Positions 41,790 through 53,545 of a stretch of 64,000 nt of DNA are shown here, piece after piece. A program made the translations under genes and the position numbers. Position 1 is the stretch's first letter; the number at the start of each line of letters is the position of its first letter. The notes under the pieces were generated by a model. The model saw only the letters and a program-made list of their open reading frames with translations. It ran no database searches and was not told the DNA's origin. Origin of the DNA: Mayamaea pseudoterrestris (Eukaryota; Bacillariophyta; Bacillariophyceae; Sellaphorales; Sellaphoraceae); NCBI GenBank assembly GCA_027923505.1, contig BROI01000016.1, positions 496,001 to 560,000 on the forward strand. Direction: 5' to 3'.

Positions 41790-44683
41790 ATGGGATCACG
41801 ATCGTCTCGCTTCTTTGTCGTTCTGCTGCACTTGGTGGGAGTGTCACGCTTTCGACCCTACCGACCCTCCCATCGCGGCTTGGTCTTTGGAACTAGTATA
41901 ATACAAACGACGCAGCAAAAGACATCATCATCATCATTAGCCATAACATCAGTACAAGACGACGACGATCACAATGATTCCGTTTGGATACAAGATTTGC
42001 AGTCGCGCGACTGCTTGGGACCATTCGGATGGTCCGACTGCGGCGACGCCACGCAGTGGACCATGCGGCACGTGGTTCCGGCGCCGCCGCATCGACTGCG
42101 CATGGGTTTGTTTGGCGTCAAGCTGGCCGAGCAGCGGAAGCGAAGTCTTCAGGCGGGGTGGAGAATATGCTTGTTGGAACGTCATGATGATGAAAGAGAA
42201 ACTAGTAGTACTAATTCGCAAGCATCGCGGCGGCGGCAAAGGAAAACAAGGTCACCACAACAACAATCCTGTTTGGCAGTTTATTCCAAGAGCAGCAGCC
42301 AAGTAGTACTGGAGGAGAAGCAATGGAAGCGAAACCAAATGGAGGCGCTTTGGAGAATGGATCCGAATCACAATAGCTTGCAGTCTCTGGGAGCGGCTCC
42401 GGAAACTGCAGCTCAGCAGTGCTTGTATCGACCAATGCAAAAGTCACAAGGATCATCATCGCTGGGTTTGACCATAGGTTCGTGTGATGAACCGAACGAT
42501 CAGAACCAAAGAAAGGTCAACGTATCGCTGATACGATACAGAGCTGTCGCAATACTTTCAGAGGAACTAAGTGATGCCTCTACTACAATGCAACCGATAC
42601 TACCCGAGGTTGCTACTGCATCACCACAAACTATTGAGCGACAACCCAGGACGCAACATTTTGCGTCACATCATGCACATTCATTTCCAACGAGGGCTCC
42701 CTCATTGGCGCCGCGACCAGTTTTGTCGTCGTCGTCTTCTCCACCTGCCCTGAGGAACCATCGCAACCAGGCTCATGCTGCTGCTGCAAGTGCCATTGAG
42801 CCGCACAATGTACTTCCATATTTGAACAAGAATACACATGGTCAAGTTCACCAGGCGTTACTGAAAGGCTCCAATCCAATTCTACTGACGAATCGTATCA
42901 ATCGGCAAATGATGGACATTGGAAGCAAGAAACGACAATCATCCTTGCCGCAGCGAAGCTCCTCATCGTCGCCATCCGCCGGCATTAAATCGCGAAGCAA
43001 AATTGAGATTCATCCGTATTTTCAAGCTGCCAAGCATGAAATATGGAAGGATCCATCGACTGGACTTGAGTTTGCGACAGATTTGACGACGCAGTTAAAC
43101 AGAAGTCGGCAGGAGCATGGGCGACACTCGCTCATGGGTGTCGGCCAGTACGTCAAGGGCTTTGTCATCAAGGTGTATGGAATTGCCTTCTATGTGAGCA
43201 AGCGCGACGCCTTGGCAGACGCTGCGTTGGAACCCTTTGCCGGTCTCAGTGCCGATGAACTTCGACAGCGGCCCGACTTTTACCAAGTGTTACGAACCAT
43301 GGGAGCAACTAGTAACAACTTTGAACGGACGCTGGTGCTAAAAACTAACATGCAGCTGTCGGCAGATACAATGAGAAGCTCACTTCATGCCGACTGGAGC
43401 CAGTTGACGGATGAAATGAAGGACATGCTGCTCAATTCGAGTATGGAACCTCGGCCTGCTGACAAGAAAATGCTCGAGTGGGTTCAGAGCTCGGAAAACC
43501 CGAGTCGATGCTCGTGCTCGTCCGTAGCACCGCCGGAATACAATGCCGACCCAAACTGCTGCGCCAGAGGTACCGAGCTGGCATTTACATGGCTCAAGTC
43601 TGGAGATTTGGAGGTTCGTTACCGTTTTTTATGTTGAATCGGCAGTTCACGACAATACCTCACACGCTTTTCCTTCCACCATCGTAGGTCCGCATGAATG
43701 GTCACATTATGGATACATTTCCGAACAAAGACATGGCTGAGGGTATATTTTACGAATACTTGCGAATGGACGATCCAATTTCTACCGACTTCCTTAATCG
43801 AGTTGTCGACGGCTTTCCATTTCTTCTCGCTCCACTGGCCCAAGTACGAGGCGTACACCTGGGCTATGGTCAAGGAGCTAGCAAGAGCCAGGGTAACGCA
43901 ATCACCAAATTGCTGTTTGGAATGCTTGATACGATGCAATCCGGCGCGTCGACTGCTGCAGGCATGATACATTCCACCGTTGCCCCCGTCGTGGCCCATG
44001 CCAATCACGCCACTAAAACGTTACAAGACGCAGCTAAGGCATCGTACAAGGAACTTGGAGTGCATAAAGATATTCTCGTTGATTCGTTTATCTCCTTTCC
44101 GAAATTTGTCATGGGCATCGTTTCGGGCGAAAACGGTGCCCCAATTCTGGACTCGGTGACTGAATGGGTAACGGCAAACATCACACCAACGCATGAGGAA
44201 CTTCAAGTCGTAAGGCGCGATTCGCTTGGTCGCGCGTTTGGCTACCCATTATCACGGTGGTTTAGTGATGTATACCAAGCACCGGATGAAATTGGGCCGA
44301 TGAAGGTAGACCCGACCATGAACACGACGCGAAGGATATTCCTCGCCTTTGTCCACATTTACCTGCTACTGCTATTCATCGTTAGCTTTCCAGGATCTTA
44401 TAGTAATCGAACGCGGTTAATTGTTCGAAACAACTTGGTTCAACTGGATCGAGCAGACAATGGCTCGCTAAGTAGTACCGATGAATCAGAAACGGCCGAG
44501 AAGGAGTTTGGAGATGTATCGGACTTGCATTTTGATTGTAACGACGACGAGCAGTCGATCCAAATGCGAGGTTCTAAACGGCAGCTGCCTCGCTCGAGAC
44601 GAACACTGCGACCAACCAATGCACAAGAGCATTGCGAAGAGGGAAGCCGACTAAAAAAGAAGAGCCTCAGCTACTTTCTGTAG
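41790..44683 (+). CDS. Beta-trefoil-like / chalcone-isomerase-like fusion with C-terminal membrane span
   Basis: 939 residues from exons 41790-43613 and 43688-44683 (74-nt intron, GTTCGT to ATCGTAG). After a hydrophobic N-terminus, residues about 65-260 resemble the Cys/Trp module known in diatom proteins (CLGPFGWSDCGDATQW, SCLAVY, QCLYRP, IGSC), probably a beta-trefoil lectin-like fold. A Ser/Gln/His-rich linker follows. Residues about 405-685 match the chalcone-isomerase fold: EFATDL, VKGFVIKVYGIAFYVSK, TLVLKTNMQ, GTELAFTW and VRMNGHIMDTFPN-type strands; the intron cuts the last of these. The C-terminal part has a helical region, then a membrane span (about 849-869, IFLAFVHIYLLLLF) and an acidic/basic tail. 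Outside plants the CHI fold is mostly non-catalytic and binds fatty acids, so flavonoid synthesis should not be assumed. Confidence 0.78.
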
Positions 44684-44969
44684 CAGTAGGCGGCACCTCA
44701 TTACTTTTACATGTTTCCATGCACATCACGATAGAGCTACGCACGCAAAATACATTACATGAGAATCTAGATATCCAGCAAGTGCACAGAACGGATCACA
44801 TTTTATACCACGCTACTGTATTGATAAAGTAAAACGATTTATCTCTTACTATTTGCAATGTTGTCTCCGTCAATGTACTACTTATCATCCCATGGCAGTC
44901 ATAGCCTCTTCGCATTAAAGCTTACGATGTAGAAACATACTTTGCAATCGTCTAGCGATTTTTGACATT

Positions 44970-47171
44970 TTACTCAATCTTTTCAAGCGCCCAAGCACAT
45001 GCTGCTCGACAATCCGTATCCTCCTCTTCCGCCATTCGCTTCTCCAGCGCCGGTCGCACCTGCGCTTGGATCATGTCCGCGTCTCCATCCGCCATGACAA
45101 CCTTTCCAAGCCCCTTGGCCGACACCATACGAACATTTGGCACCTTGTCATTCAAGGCGCGCGTAATTTGTAACACTGCCTCTTGCCACAGCTCACCTGA
45201 TTTGCACTGACAAGCCACTTCCACGTGCGCCATGATAATCGTGTTGCGAATCAAATACGAGTTTGTTTGCTGATACAAGGAAATGTGTTGCGGTAGCATG
45301 CTACTCAAGACCCATTCATCGCCAGATACCTTGACAAGTAGTTGCATTCCATGTACCACGGCCGCGCGGACACTAGCCACTGGATCGAGCAGCAGCGGCA
45401 TCCATACCGACTCGAGTAACATGGATTGGAACCACTCCGTGCCTCGCGCCTCGGCCAAATGGGGCAGCAACCTGGCAATCGATTCGCGGACCCGCCAATT
45501 ACTCGCCTTGGTCATGCGCAGCAGACTCGACACGACATTCGTCAAGCCAGGAAGCAAGTGCGACACCTTGTGCAAGTTTGTCAGCACTTGCAGTTGCACT
45601 TCATGAAACTCATCCTGCAAAAACGCATCCAATAGTGGCTCAAACGCTTGTAGAACAACTGCATCCTCCAGCGTCCCCGATTCCGCCGCCTCCATGAGTC
45701 CCAACGCACACTTGCTTCGCACTTCCATGACTGGATCATCCGCCAAGGCTGGCAGCAGTGGTTGCAAGTGCGTCTGAAACTGCGCTGGTCCACCCCAAAA
45801 CAGCATGCGCGCCAAGTGTGCGACCGCCGCCGCGCGCACATCCGCCTCGGCGTCGGTGAGTAGCGTGGCGAAGCATGCCATGACGAGCGACTGCTCATTG
45901 ACGTAGCGCGCGTCGTGTTGAATGCCCAGGTTGGTGGCCACGACGGAAAATGTCTTGGCCAAATCGTTGCGGACGCGCCTGGAGAAAAGAGGCGAGTGAA
46001 GGTGCAAATATGTGAGATGAGCAGCGAGTAAAATAGAAGCACTGGCTAATATTCACCCCACGCAAGCATCCATGTACAACAGCAATAATTGCACATACCA
46101 ACTCATATCCGTACTTCCATCCTTGACCAACGGCAACCAATGCTGCACCGTCCACTCCGGTTGCTTGGCTCCAAACTCGTCTCCAACATGCGCCAAGCAC
46201 GAGACTGCCAGCTTGCGCACCGAGTCTTGCTCATCCTGCACCAGCGCCGGTAGCGCCGGCCGTATCAGCTCCACGTAGCGAATACCAGCAGCGCATATGA
46301 CCTTGCCCAAGTCCTTGGCCGCGCCTCGTCGCACCATGGGCGCGTCGTCCATACACAAGTCTTTGAAGACGTGCAAGAGTTCCTCCATAATGGCGTCCGT
46401 CTTTGTAGTGGTGGTGTTTGTAGATGGCGCTTTATCATTGTCGTCGTCATGAGCCGCACTATTCACCAAACGAAGCAAGGCGCTCGCCATGCCGCAGGCG
46501 CTCACCTTGGAGGTGAACCATTCGGCGTTGACCAGTCGCTTCCACGTGGCGACAAAGGGACTGACAATGGTCGACTGCCAGGCGGAAACGGAATCGTCGT
46601 CGTCTGCAGTGGCATGTTTCATTTGATGCTGCAGCTCCACGTCGCTCACCAATCCGTCGCACAGTTGCACAAAAACCACCACCGCTTGGTCCCGCACCAC
46701 CGTCTCCTCGACGCTCGCCAGTTTCTCCATCAAGTCGAGTAATTTCGGATAATACTGGCGCGGCACCAGCTTGGGAAACGTCAAAATGCGCGACAGCTCC
46801 TGTCCCAACAATAGCAGCAGTTCGTCCGCCGGCATGGGCTTGTCCGGCTGATCGGAATGCGGCGGCGTGACAAACTGCGTCAAGTATGGAATCAATTGAT
46901 TCACGACTTGGTTATTGTCTGGATCATCCGATGCAGTAGTAGTTTCAGTATTCCACATGAGCGACTGCGCCACAATCACCAAGCGATGCATGGCGTCAAC
47001 GCTCGCCTCCAAGCTGTTGGATTCGAGCTGCAGGCAAAAGAGCTGCAGCGGCGTTTGCAGTGCCACATCTTGCACGGACAGTTTCATGAGGCTGCGCGCC
47101 AACGGAAGGCTCGCGGCTGGAAGTGTGCTAATCATGTTGGGCGGCAAGGTGGGCGTTACTGGTAGTGACAT
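44970..47171 (-). CDS. PP2A scaffold subunit A (PR65), HEAT-repeat protein
   Basis: Scaffold that holds the catalytic and regulatory subunits of protein phosphatase 2A. 693 residues from exons 46099-47171 and 44970-45978, with a 120-nt intron (GTATGT to TCTCCAG). The intron splits the Trp codon of SWRVRNDLAK, one of the best conserved PR65 repeats. HEAT repeats run through the protein: examples are DDAPMVRRGAAKDLGKV, DSVRKLAVSC and DPVASVRAAVVHG-type helices. It is longer than the usual ~590 residues because of low-complexity inserts in the first half (an Asp/Asn stretch near 75-85, HATADDDDS, and a Thr run). The start at 47171 gives MSLPVTP; no signal peptide. It is convergent with the CHI-like gene and divergent from FkbM. 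Confidence 0.92.
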
Positions 47172-47675
47172 GGTTGCGGCGGCGGCTGCTGCTTGGTGAA
47201 ATTTATAATAATTCGGCTCAATTTTGACTTGCTTACTGTCAGCAGTAGTATATATATTCGCTTTGTATAAAGTTCTCTTAGTAGCAAGAAGGCAAAAAGG
47301 GGAGCGGACAATTTGTAGTTTCAAGGCAGCAAAACGGTCCTTCGGCTGCAATCTTCCTTGTGTGTGTGTGGCTGCGTTGCGGAGCGAGCTCATTCGCAAG
47401 TTTGGATATGGCGTCTGTGCTTTGCGCGCGTAAATATCGTAGCGGTACTTCAACAGAGTCGGAACGGTACTCACACGGCATTGTACAGCTGCCGCCGGCT
47501 CGGCTGGCTCGCTCGCGTCCATCCTCTAACGAGCGTGCCGGCCACTCCACATTTTCTTGCACCATTTTTTGCTTCCAACGCCAGCTTGAGACTCGGGATT
47601 AAACGGGCCGTCTGGTCATGAACATATGTAGCTATCAGCAGTGACAGAATTGCTCTTTTTGTATTCGAAAGTCAA
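47172..47675. promoter_or_regulatory. Divergent promoter region, PP2A-A / FkbM
   Basis: 504 bp between two outward-facing starts. It includes a TATATATA-type run near 47250-47256. No gene is supported inside it. Confidence 0.4.
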
Positions 47676-49002
47676 ATGAAGAACCAGCGTCAAGAGTCGT
47701 CTGCTTCAAACAGCTACTTGTCACGCCTCCTTTGGCTGGCACTGTCAGCGACAGCACTTGGATCCGTTTGCTTCTTGCAGCGTTACAACGAAGCGCAGTC
47801 CTTCATCCATCAGAGCGCAAATCTCCTGAGTCTGCAGGGAGGTGCTGTTCGTCGGGCAGCGTCAGTCTCACTAAGTTACGCAGCGTCTAATTCAGCTGTC
47901 GACACTTTCATGCCGTTTCCCTACGCCGACTCCATTTCCTGCGAGACGATTGACACTCGCGTTCTCGACGGCACTTACTCGGATCCAAACAATGGAAAGT
48001 ACAATATACGACAAGTCATTGATCGGCCTATCTTCAAAATGAGCATGCACAACCGCGAATACGATCACATGCGATACGATACCATATTTACGAATGGACG
48101 ATACTATGAGTACAAGGTGAAGAAACGGTTCGACCTTATTCTTTCGAAAGCGCGGTCGTCAGCTACTCGATCCATTGTCCTTGACGTTGGAGCAAACATT
48201 GGCTACTATACAATGTTGGCGGCAGCCCATGGTCATGACGTAGTTTCGTTTGAAATTAATCCAGGTAAGTGACGCAAGGTGCATTGTCGACCAGTCATCA
48301 ACAAATACACAGATCACCGACTCACGCTCATGCTGCATCGTTGCTCCAACCCACCCAATGCCATATCCAGCCAATTTGATTCGACTTTGCGAATCGCTAT
48401 CCATCAATCGATTCGACCACAGGGTGGCCATCTACCAGCGAGGCGTCAGCTCCGTGACCGACCAGCCGCTCCGCGTCGTCATTCCTGCCCGCAACCCTGG
48501 CCAAGCTCGCATGGAACAACATAACGCGACGACTACAAACGGCCGCAAAATGTACACGACGGAAACGACAACCATTACGCTCGATCGCTTCGCGCACGAC
48601 CACGGCTGGTTTGACCATTTGCAACAACAATCTCCTCCAAAAGTGACTATTCCACTGCTGAAACTTGACGTGGAAGGCCACGAGCCTCACATTATATCTG
48701 GCTCCAAGCAACTCCTATGCTCCGGCTTGGTCGAAAACGTCTTGCTCGAGTTCAATCGCATGCAGGAACCAAACTCGCAAACCGCCATTAGCATTTTGCT
48801 AGAGTGCGGATATGTTGTTGTTCATCACGAACATAATGTTGTGACAAGAAAAACTAGAGCCGAAACGAACGCATACTTGATGGAGATTCACGAGTGGCGG
48901 CAACGGACGAAACAAAACATTGACCTATGGTTCCAGCTCGCGGAGGCAGGCAAAAGTGATGAGCGACATCAAGCAGTTGACTCTGCCGTGATTGCTGCAT
49001 AG
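47676..49002 (+). CDS. FkbM-family SAM-dependent methyltransferase, type II membrane protein
   Basis: 406 residues from exons 47676-48264 and 48371-49002, with a 106-nt intron (CCAG|GTAAGT to TATCCAG). One N-terminal hydrophobic span (about residues 18-35) suggests a Golgi type II anchor. The methyltransferase starts near 165 with the SAM loop VLDVGANIGYYT and the acidic EINP, the latter cut by the intron. FkbM-typical downstream motifs are present: TTTITLDRF, LLKLDVEGHE and ENVLLEFN. This family O-methylates sugars or other small hydroxyl groups; the substrate cannot be told. No deviation in the SAM-binding residues was seen. Confidence 0.88.
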
Positions 49003-49223
49003 TTTCAGAGTTTAATTAGTTACAATCAGTTTATTTCTAATTTGCTTGGGTTGGACGAAGCTAAATTCTGGTTCTACCGGTAGTCAAGGTGGACCGCGGT
49101 AGAGTGCAATAGCAAGATGTCGATAGTGAGAAGTCGCACCGGCATACAATCGAGTCGTCGCGATTCATCCGATTTCACCACCACCAAAACGATTCGTTTT
49201 GTCATGATGAACACTTTGTGAAC

Positions 49224-50375
49224 ATGTCGCTCGACAACGGAGACCATCAGCAGCACCAAACTCCTTTACGTACATTAACGGAGGATGTCAACTCTTGGAA
49301 CAAGGCAAGCTTGCTGAGTGTTTCGCAAATCACCGCCGGTGGTTTGCAGCTACTCTTCCAACGTTCGCGCGAGATGCGTCGACTCGTGCGCGAAAACGGC
49401 GGCGGAAACCATCTGCTGCAGCACAAGCTATTGGCCAGTGTCTTTTACGAGGCATCCACGCGCACGGCATGCAGCTTCCAGTCCGCCATGATGCGACTGG
49501 GTGGCAACTATTTGCATGTGGAAGGTCACTACGGCGGAAACTCGTCGGCGGCCAAAAAGGGGGAGTCGCTGGAAGATACCATCAAATGTTTGGAATGCTA
49601 CGTGGACGTGACGGTGCTGCGGCATCCAGTCCAAGGAAGCGTGGAAGCAGTCATTCACATGGCGAATAAGCCGGTGATTAACGCTGGTGATGGTGTGGGA
49701 GAGCATCCGACGCAGGTATTTTTGTGCTTTTGTTTGCATTATATACTGGAGTATAAACTTTTGTGATTGTCACTCATCTCAACAATTTGGTTCTCATTTT
49801 GTTCTCACTGTTACTCATTTCATATGTAGGCACTTTTGGACGTGTTTACCATTTACGACGAGCTAAAAATGCACGAGGCCGAGCAGAAACGATCCCATTT
49901 GGTCGTTGTTATCTTGGGCGATTTGAAACACGGGCGCACCGTTCATTCCCTGGCCAAGCTCCTCTGCACGTCCAACATTTGGCAGGAGTCGCTGACGCTT
50001 CGTTACTGCTCACCCGATGGCTTGGAAATGCCGCCGTACGTGCAGCACGACTGCGCGCAACACGAACACGTGCAGCAGGAAACCATCCATCACCTTCGCA
50101 CCGCCATTGAAGGTGCGGATGTTTTGTATGTCACGCGCATACAGCGGGAGCGGTTCGACAACTTGGACGACTACGAAAAAGCGAATGGTTCCTACGTGGT
50201 GGACGCGTCACTCATGGAGAATGCGCCAGCGGAAATGGTCGTTTTGCATCCATTGCCCCGGGTGAACGAAATTACGACCGAGGTGGATGCGGATCCGCGA
50301 GCAGCCTACTTTCGGCAAATGGAAAACGGAATGTTTGTGCGTATGGCTCTGCTGTCTCTCATATTAGGAGTGTAA
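49224..50375 (+). CDS. PYRB: Aspartate carbamoyltransferase
   Basis: Second step of pyrimidine synthesis: carbamoyl phosphate plus aspartate to carbamoyl-aspartate. 345 residues from exons 49224-49715 and 49830-50375, with a 114-nt intron (CAG|GTATTT to ATGTAG) immediately after HPTQ. Carbamoyl-phosphate motif STRT is at 78-81, HPTQ at 161-164, and the aspartate-binding HPLPR at 304-308 in the 240s-loop region. It is a single-domain enzyme, so it is not part of a CAD-type fusion. No clear plastid presequence is visible: the N-terminus (MSLDNGDHQQ) is polar, which argues for the cytosol. An upstream GTG in frame is not needed. Confidence 0.95.
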
Positions 50376-50694
50376 TGCGACTGGATCTGCAGCTAGCAAC
50401 GCGTTCAACTACAAACCAGCGTATACTCGTAGTCGCTTTATAAAATGTTTTAATCATCAATCTTGCGCAATACAAATGCTTGCTGCTCCAATCGCTTAGA
50501 ATATGTACAATTTGAATATTTTCCCTCTCTTGCGCAACACTGCTCCCTGCTTCTTGCTCCCTACTTCCTGCTCCAGTTGGCAATTGGGTAGCTAAATGAA
50601 GCGATTCGGATAACCCGGACATGCAACAAGCGAACGCCAGAGATCAAATCAGCAGCATCATCCGCACGCAGCGTCACACAAACACTCGCTTTCC
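50376..50694. other. Intergenic region, nothing recognised
   Basis: 319 bp between the ATCase stop and the SAP30-SGF29 start. Contains a CTCCCTGCTTCTTGCTCCC-like pyrimidine-rich repeat near 50550-50575. No gene seen. Confidence 0.4.
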
Positions 50695-51658
50695 ATGGCA
50701 CCGACGGCAGGAAGCCCTTCTGCAGCTGCTAATCCACCTGCTGCTGCCAAGGCGCAGCGGCGGGGAGCCTACAAGCAACAGTCGCGCGCCTATCCTCGCG
50801 GCGTCTGTTTGGATTTTCGCAAGCTTGGTGGCTTGAGCTTGCTTTCGTACATTGATCATCATGGTATGTTTAAAGTGCGTGTGTTCGGACGTGGAGTCGC
50901 ATTGAACGTATGAAACTAGTCATAATTGCATTCAATATATGTAGAAATTAATTGGATCTAATCATTCTCTTTCTTATTCAGGAGTCCCAGTTCGTTCCGA
51001 CGCTCCCCTCCACGAACTCGCCGTCGCTGTCGCGCGCCACTTTGAAGCTTCCGATGTGGACGAGGAGGAATGCATCAGCGGCTTTTTGGAGCGCCTCGAG
51101 AAAGGGCCAACGGCTCCCACCGACTACACCTTTCGGACCGCCTACTTTGATGGCCGCGGACCACCCGTTTCCGTCCGCAAGCGCCGCCGCACCAAGTGGG
51201 CGGCCCGGCCGGGTGAACAAGTGGCGGCCAAGGTGACGCGGACGGATGAAAACGGGTCCTGGATTCTCGCCGTCGTGCAGCGCTACTACGCCGACACGGA
51301 TACCTATGACGTTCAGGATGAGGATGATACCAGCAAGCTGATTCGCTTGCCGTGGAGTCATGTAATGCGACTATCCACTGGAACGGAAGGACGCTTTCAT
51401 CGCAGCACGGACTGCATGGCCATTTTTCCGGAAACAACCTCCTTCTATCGCGCCAAGGTGAGCAAGAATCCCATTTGGAAGTTGGACAAGAGTGGACCAG
51501 TTGTGAAGGAGATTATTGTCAAGTTTGAGGATGATGAGGATGCCCAAGGAAGGACCCCTCACCGCCGCGTGCCGAGTCGCTATGTTATTCCGTTGCCGGC
51601 TGATTACTTTTACGATGAAGCGGATGATGTTGATTTGGTGCCGCCAACGGCAAAATAA
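50695..51658 (+). CDS. SAP30-type Sin3-binding domain fused to SGF29-type double Tudor
   Basis: Predicted nuclear chromatin protein of 281 residues, exons 50695-50863 and 50982-51658, with a 118-nt intron (CATG|GTATGT to TTCAG) inside the first domain. Residues about 36-96 match the SAP30 Sin3-binding region: LDFRKLGGLSLLSYID, then LHELAVAVARHFE and a final DEEECISGFL helix, in the family's order and spacing. Residues about 131-263 match the SGF29 tandem Tudor of SAGA: GEQVAAKV, YDVQDED (acidic pocket for the H3 N-terminus), PETTSFYRA, VKFEDDED and PSRYVIPLP, so the aromatic cage residues (Tyr212 and Phe238 by alignment from memory) look kept. Sin3-HDAC and SAGA-HAT act in opposite directions, which makes the pairing striking. 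Both domain calls are from motif recognition, not a search. The linker (98-130) is basic, a possible NLS at VRKRRR. Confidence 0.8.
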
Positions 51659-52036
51659 GAATTTTTAATGTTGCAGTGATGGCATGTGGAGGAGACTGGA
51701 GATGTGCATGTAGATGATAGGACTAAGATCAATCATAGTAGCAAAAGTTTTTGCAGGCTTTGTGAAACCATTGATCCTTCCACCTCCCCGCCCCGCGAAT
51801 GTGCGACGTTGTATCTATTCTTCTATTACTGGTTCTTTCGGTGGGGGATGGTTTTGGTGGGGGATGGCCGTCAAAAACAACACGGGCTCTATCGCTCGTG
51901 AGGATGCATCGCCATCAAGACCTCGTACAACGTCGCACCGAGTCTAAACGCGACACTCGGAAATGCTCGAGCATCGCACGCACCCATTATTCTTCGTTGT
52001 CCCTCTCATCGACCCAGACTTGCTGCTGCGCTTGCC
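51659..52036. other. Intergenic region, nothing recognised
   Basis: 378 bp upstream of the VOC gene. Contains a G-rich stretch (GGTGGGGGATGG pair near 51840-51868) in an otherwise ordinary spacer. Confidence 0.4.
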
Positions 52037-53248
52037 ATGTCTAGGACGGCGTCAATACTACAGCTCTTGATACTGTGTAGTAGTCTAGCGAAATCATCGT
52101 TTGCTTGGATAGCGCCATCAGTGCCGCTCATTGCCACCACCAGGAACACAATACAGCCATTACGAGCAGCACGACGACGAGCACTCTTCATGTCATTATC
52201 CTCTACTCCTTCGCCATCATCCACCATGACGACATCTACTACTCCTGCTACTACAGAAGAACGAAAAATTGTCGCCAAGTCTAGTCTGCTACTGCTGGAG
52301 CATGTGAACATAAACATTCCCTCGCACGAGCATATTGACTTTTACTTAAATTTACTGAATCTTGGACTGGACCCTCGCAAGGCTGGCAACGTCATGAACA
52401 ATAACGAAACTAGCAGCAAGACACTCTGGGCCAATGCTGGCGTGTCGCAGTTTCATTTGCCGTACGGAGAAACGGCGCAGGTGATTCCAGGTCACGTGGG
52501 CTTGACGTTTCGCAACTTACAACAATTGCGAAACCGCATGCAACAATTTCCAAGCTCGTTCCAGTCGGCGGTGGAAACCATTGACGCACGCACCAACGTT
52601 ACTGTCATGACACTGACGGATCACTACGGCAATGTCTTCAAGTGTCGGCAGCAGCAAAGTCTCATCATGACGGATTCCGACTACCAGCTGCAGCCGCAAC
52701 CAATCGTTGGAACGAGCGAAAGTGACGTTGCCACTCGGGGCGCTGATTTGTTCGCACGCTACGGCAAGACGATCAGCGACTGCACCGGGATTTCCTACTT
52801 GGAATTTAATTGTCCGGTCGAAACGGCGGCAGTCATTGCCAACTTTTACGAGCATGTTTTGGGGGCGGCCACGACAGTGATGAGTGACGCCAACACGACC
52901 GTCGCCATTATTGCCATTGGCCAGATTGATGAACACGGACGTTCCGATCAGTCGCTCGTGTTTCGAGAAACCAGTGAACCACTGCCGCCCTACGACGGCC
53001 ACCACGTTGCTTTATACGTAGGCGAATCGCCAAGCGCCTTTGACCAAGCCTATATGAATTGCGAGCAGGCCAATGTGATTTGGGTCAATCCGCGGTTCAG
53101 CGACGCGGCAAATACAATCGAGGCGGCGCGCCACTGCAAGCAGTTTCGGTTCAAGGATATCGTGAATCTCAACACGGGCCAAGTGGTGTACGAGCTCGAG
53201 CATGAAGTGCGATCCATGGAGCATGAGTGCTGGACGGGTAGGAGATGA
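52037..53248 (+). CDS. VOC/glyoxalase-superfamily protein, probably plastid-targeted
   Basis: 403 residues, no intron seen. The signal peptide is followed by SSFA|WIAPSVP (Trp24 at +1), an accepted variant of the diatom plastid motif, and then an Arg-rich transit region (AARRRALF). The mature part from about 88 has two betaalphabetabetabeta halves of the vicinal-oxygen-chelate fold: LLLEHVNINIPS with DFYLNLLNLGLDP, and a second half around YLEFNCP with FYEHVLG. Metal ligands cannot be assigned with confidence: the first-half His (EHVNI) is present, but the usual second-half His is replaced in YLEF. A glyoxalase activity is therefore doubtful and the class is given only as VOC-like. Ser/Thr-rich 52-82. 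Confidence 0.72.
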   Translation: MSRTASILQLLILCSSLAKSSFAWIAPSVPLIATTRNTIQPLRAARRRALFMSLSSTPSPSSTMTTSTTPATTEERKIVAKSSLLLLEHVNINIPSHEHIDFYLNLLNLGLDPRKAGNVMNNNETSSKTLWANAGVSQFHLPYGETAQVIPGHVGLTFRNLQQLRNRMQQFPSSFQSAVETIDARTNVTVMTLTDHYGNVFKCRQQQSLIMTDSDYQLQPQPIVGTSESDVATRGADLFARYGKTISDCTGISYLEFNCPVETAAVIANFYEHVLGAATTVMSDANTTVAIIAIGQIDEHGRSDQSLVFRETSEPLPPYDGHHVALYVGESPSAFDQAYMNCEQANVIWVNPRFSDAANTIEAARHCKQFRFKDIVNLNTGQVVYELEHEVRSMEHECWTGRR

Positions 53249-53545
53249 GTATACTGTATAATAATAATACAAGAGAAGAGTTATAGTAATGTTGTCACAA
53301 AATGTTTATCATAGTGAGGCGAATGATGTTGCATTGACTGCTTGGCAGCTTTCGCGTGGGTAGCTAGATGTCCGAAACCGCTGTGACACGATTGATCGTG
53401 GCCGACTCGTCGACTCGTCCTTCGCCTTTTGCCACAGCCACCGTGGAAAATACTTGCATCAATTGACTACTTTTATCATATCATTCATTCATTGGAAAAG
53501 GAACAAGACTACATCCACTAGTAGTAGTAGCGTACTGCTTATATC
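53249..53545. other. Intergenic region upstream of the ALDH gene
   Basis: 297 bp; an ACTAGTAGTAGTAGCG triplet run lies just before the ALDH start. No gene recognised. Confidence 0.4.
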
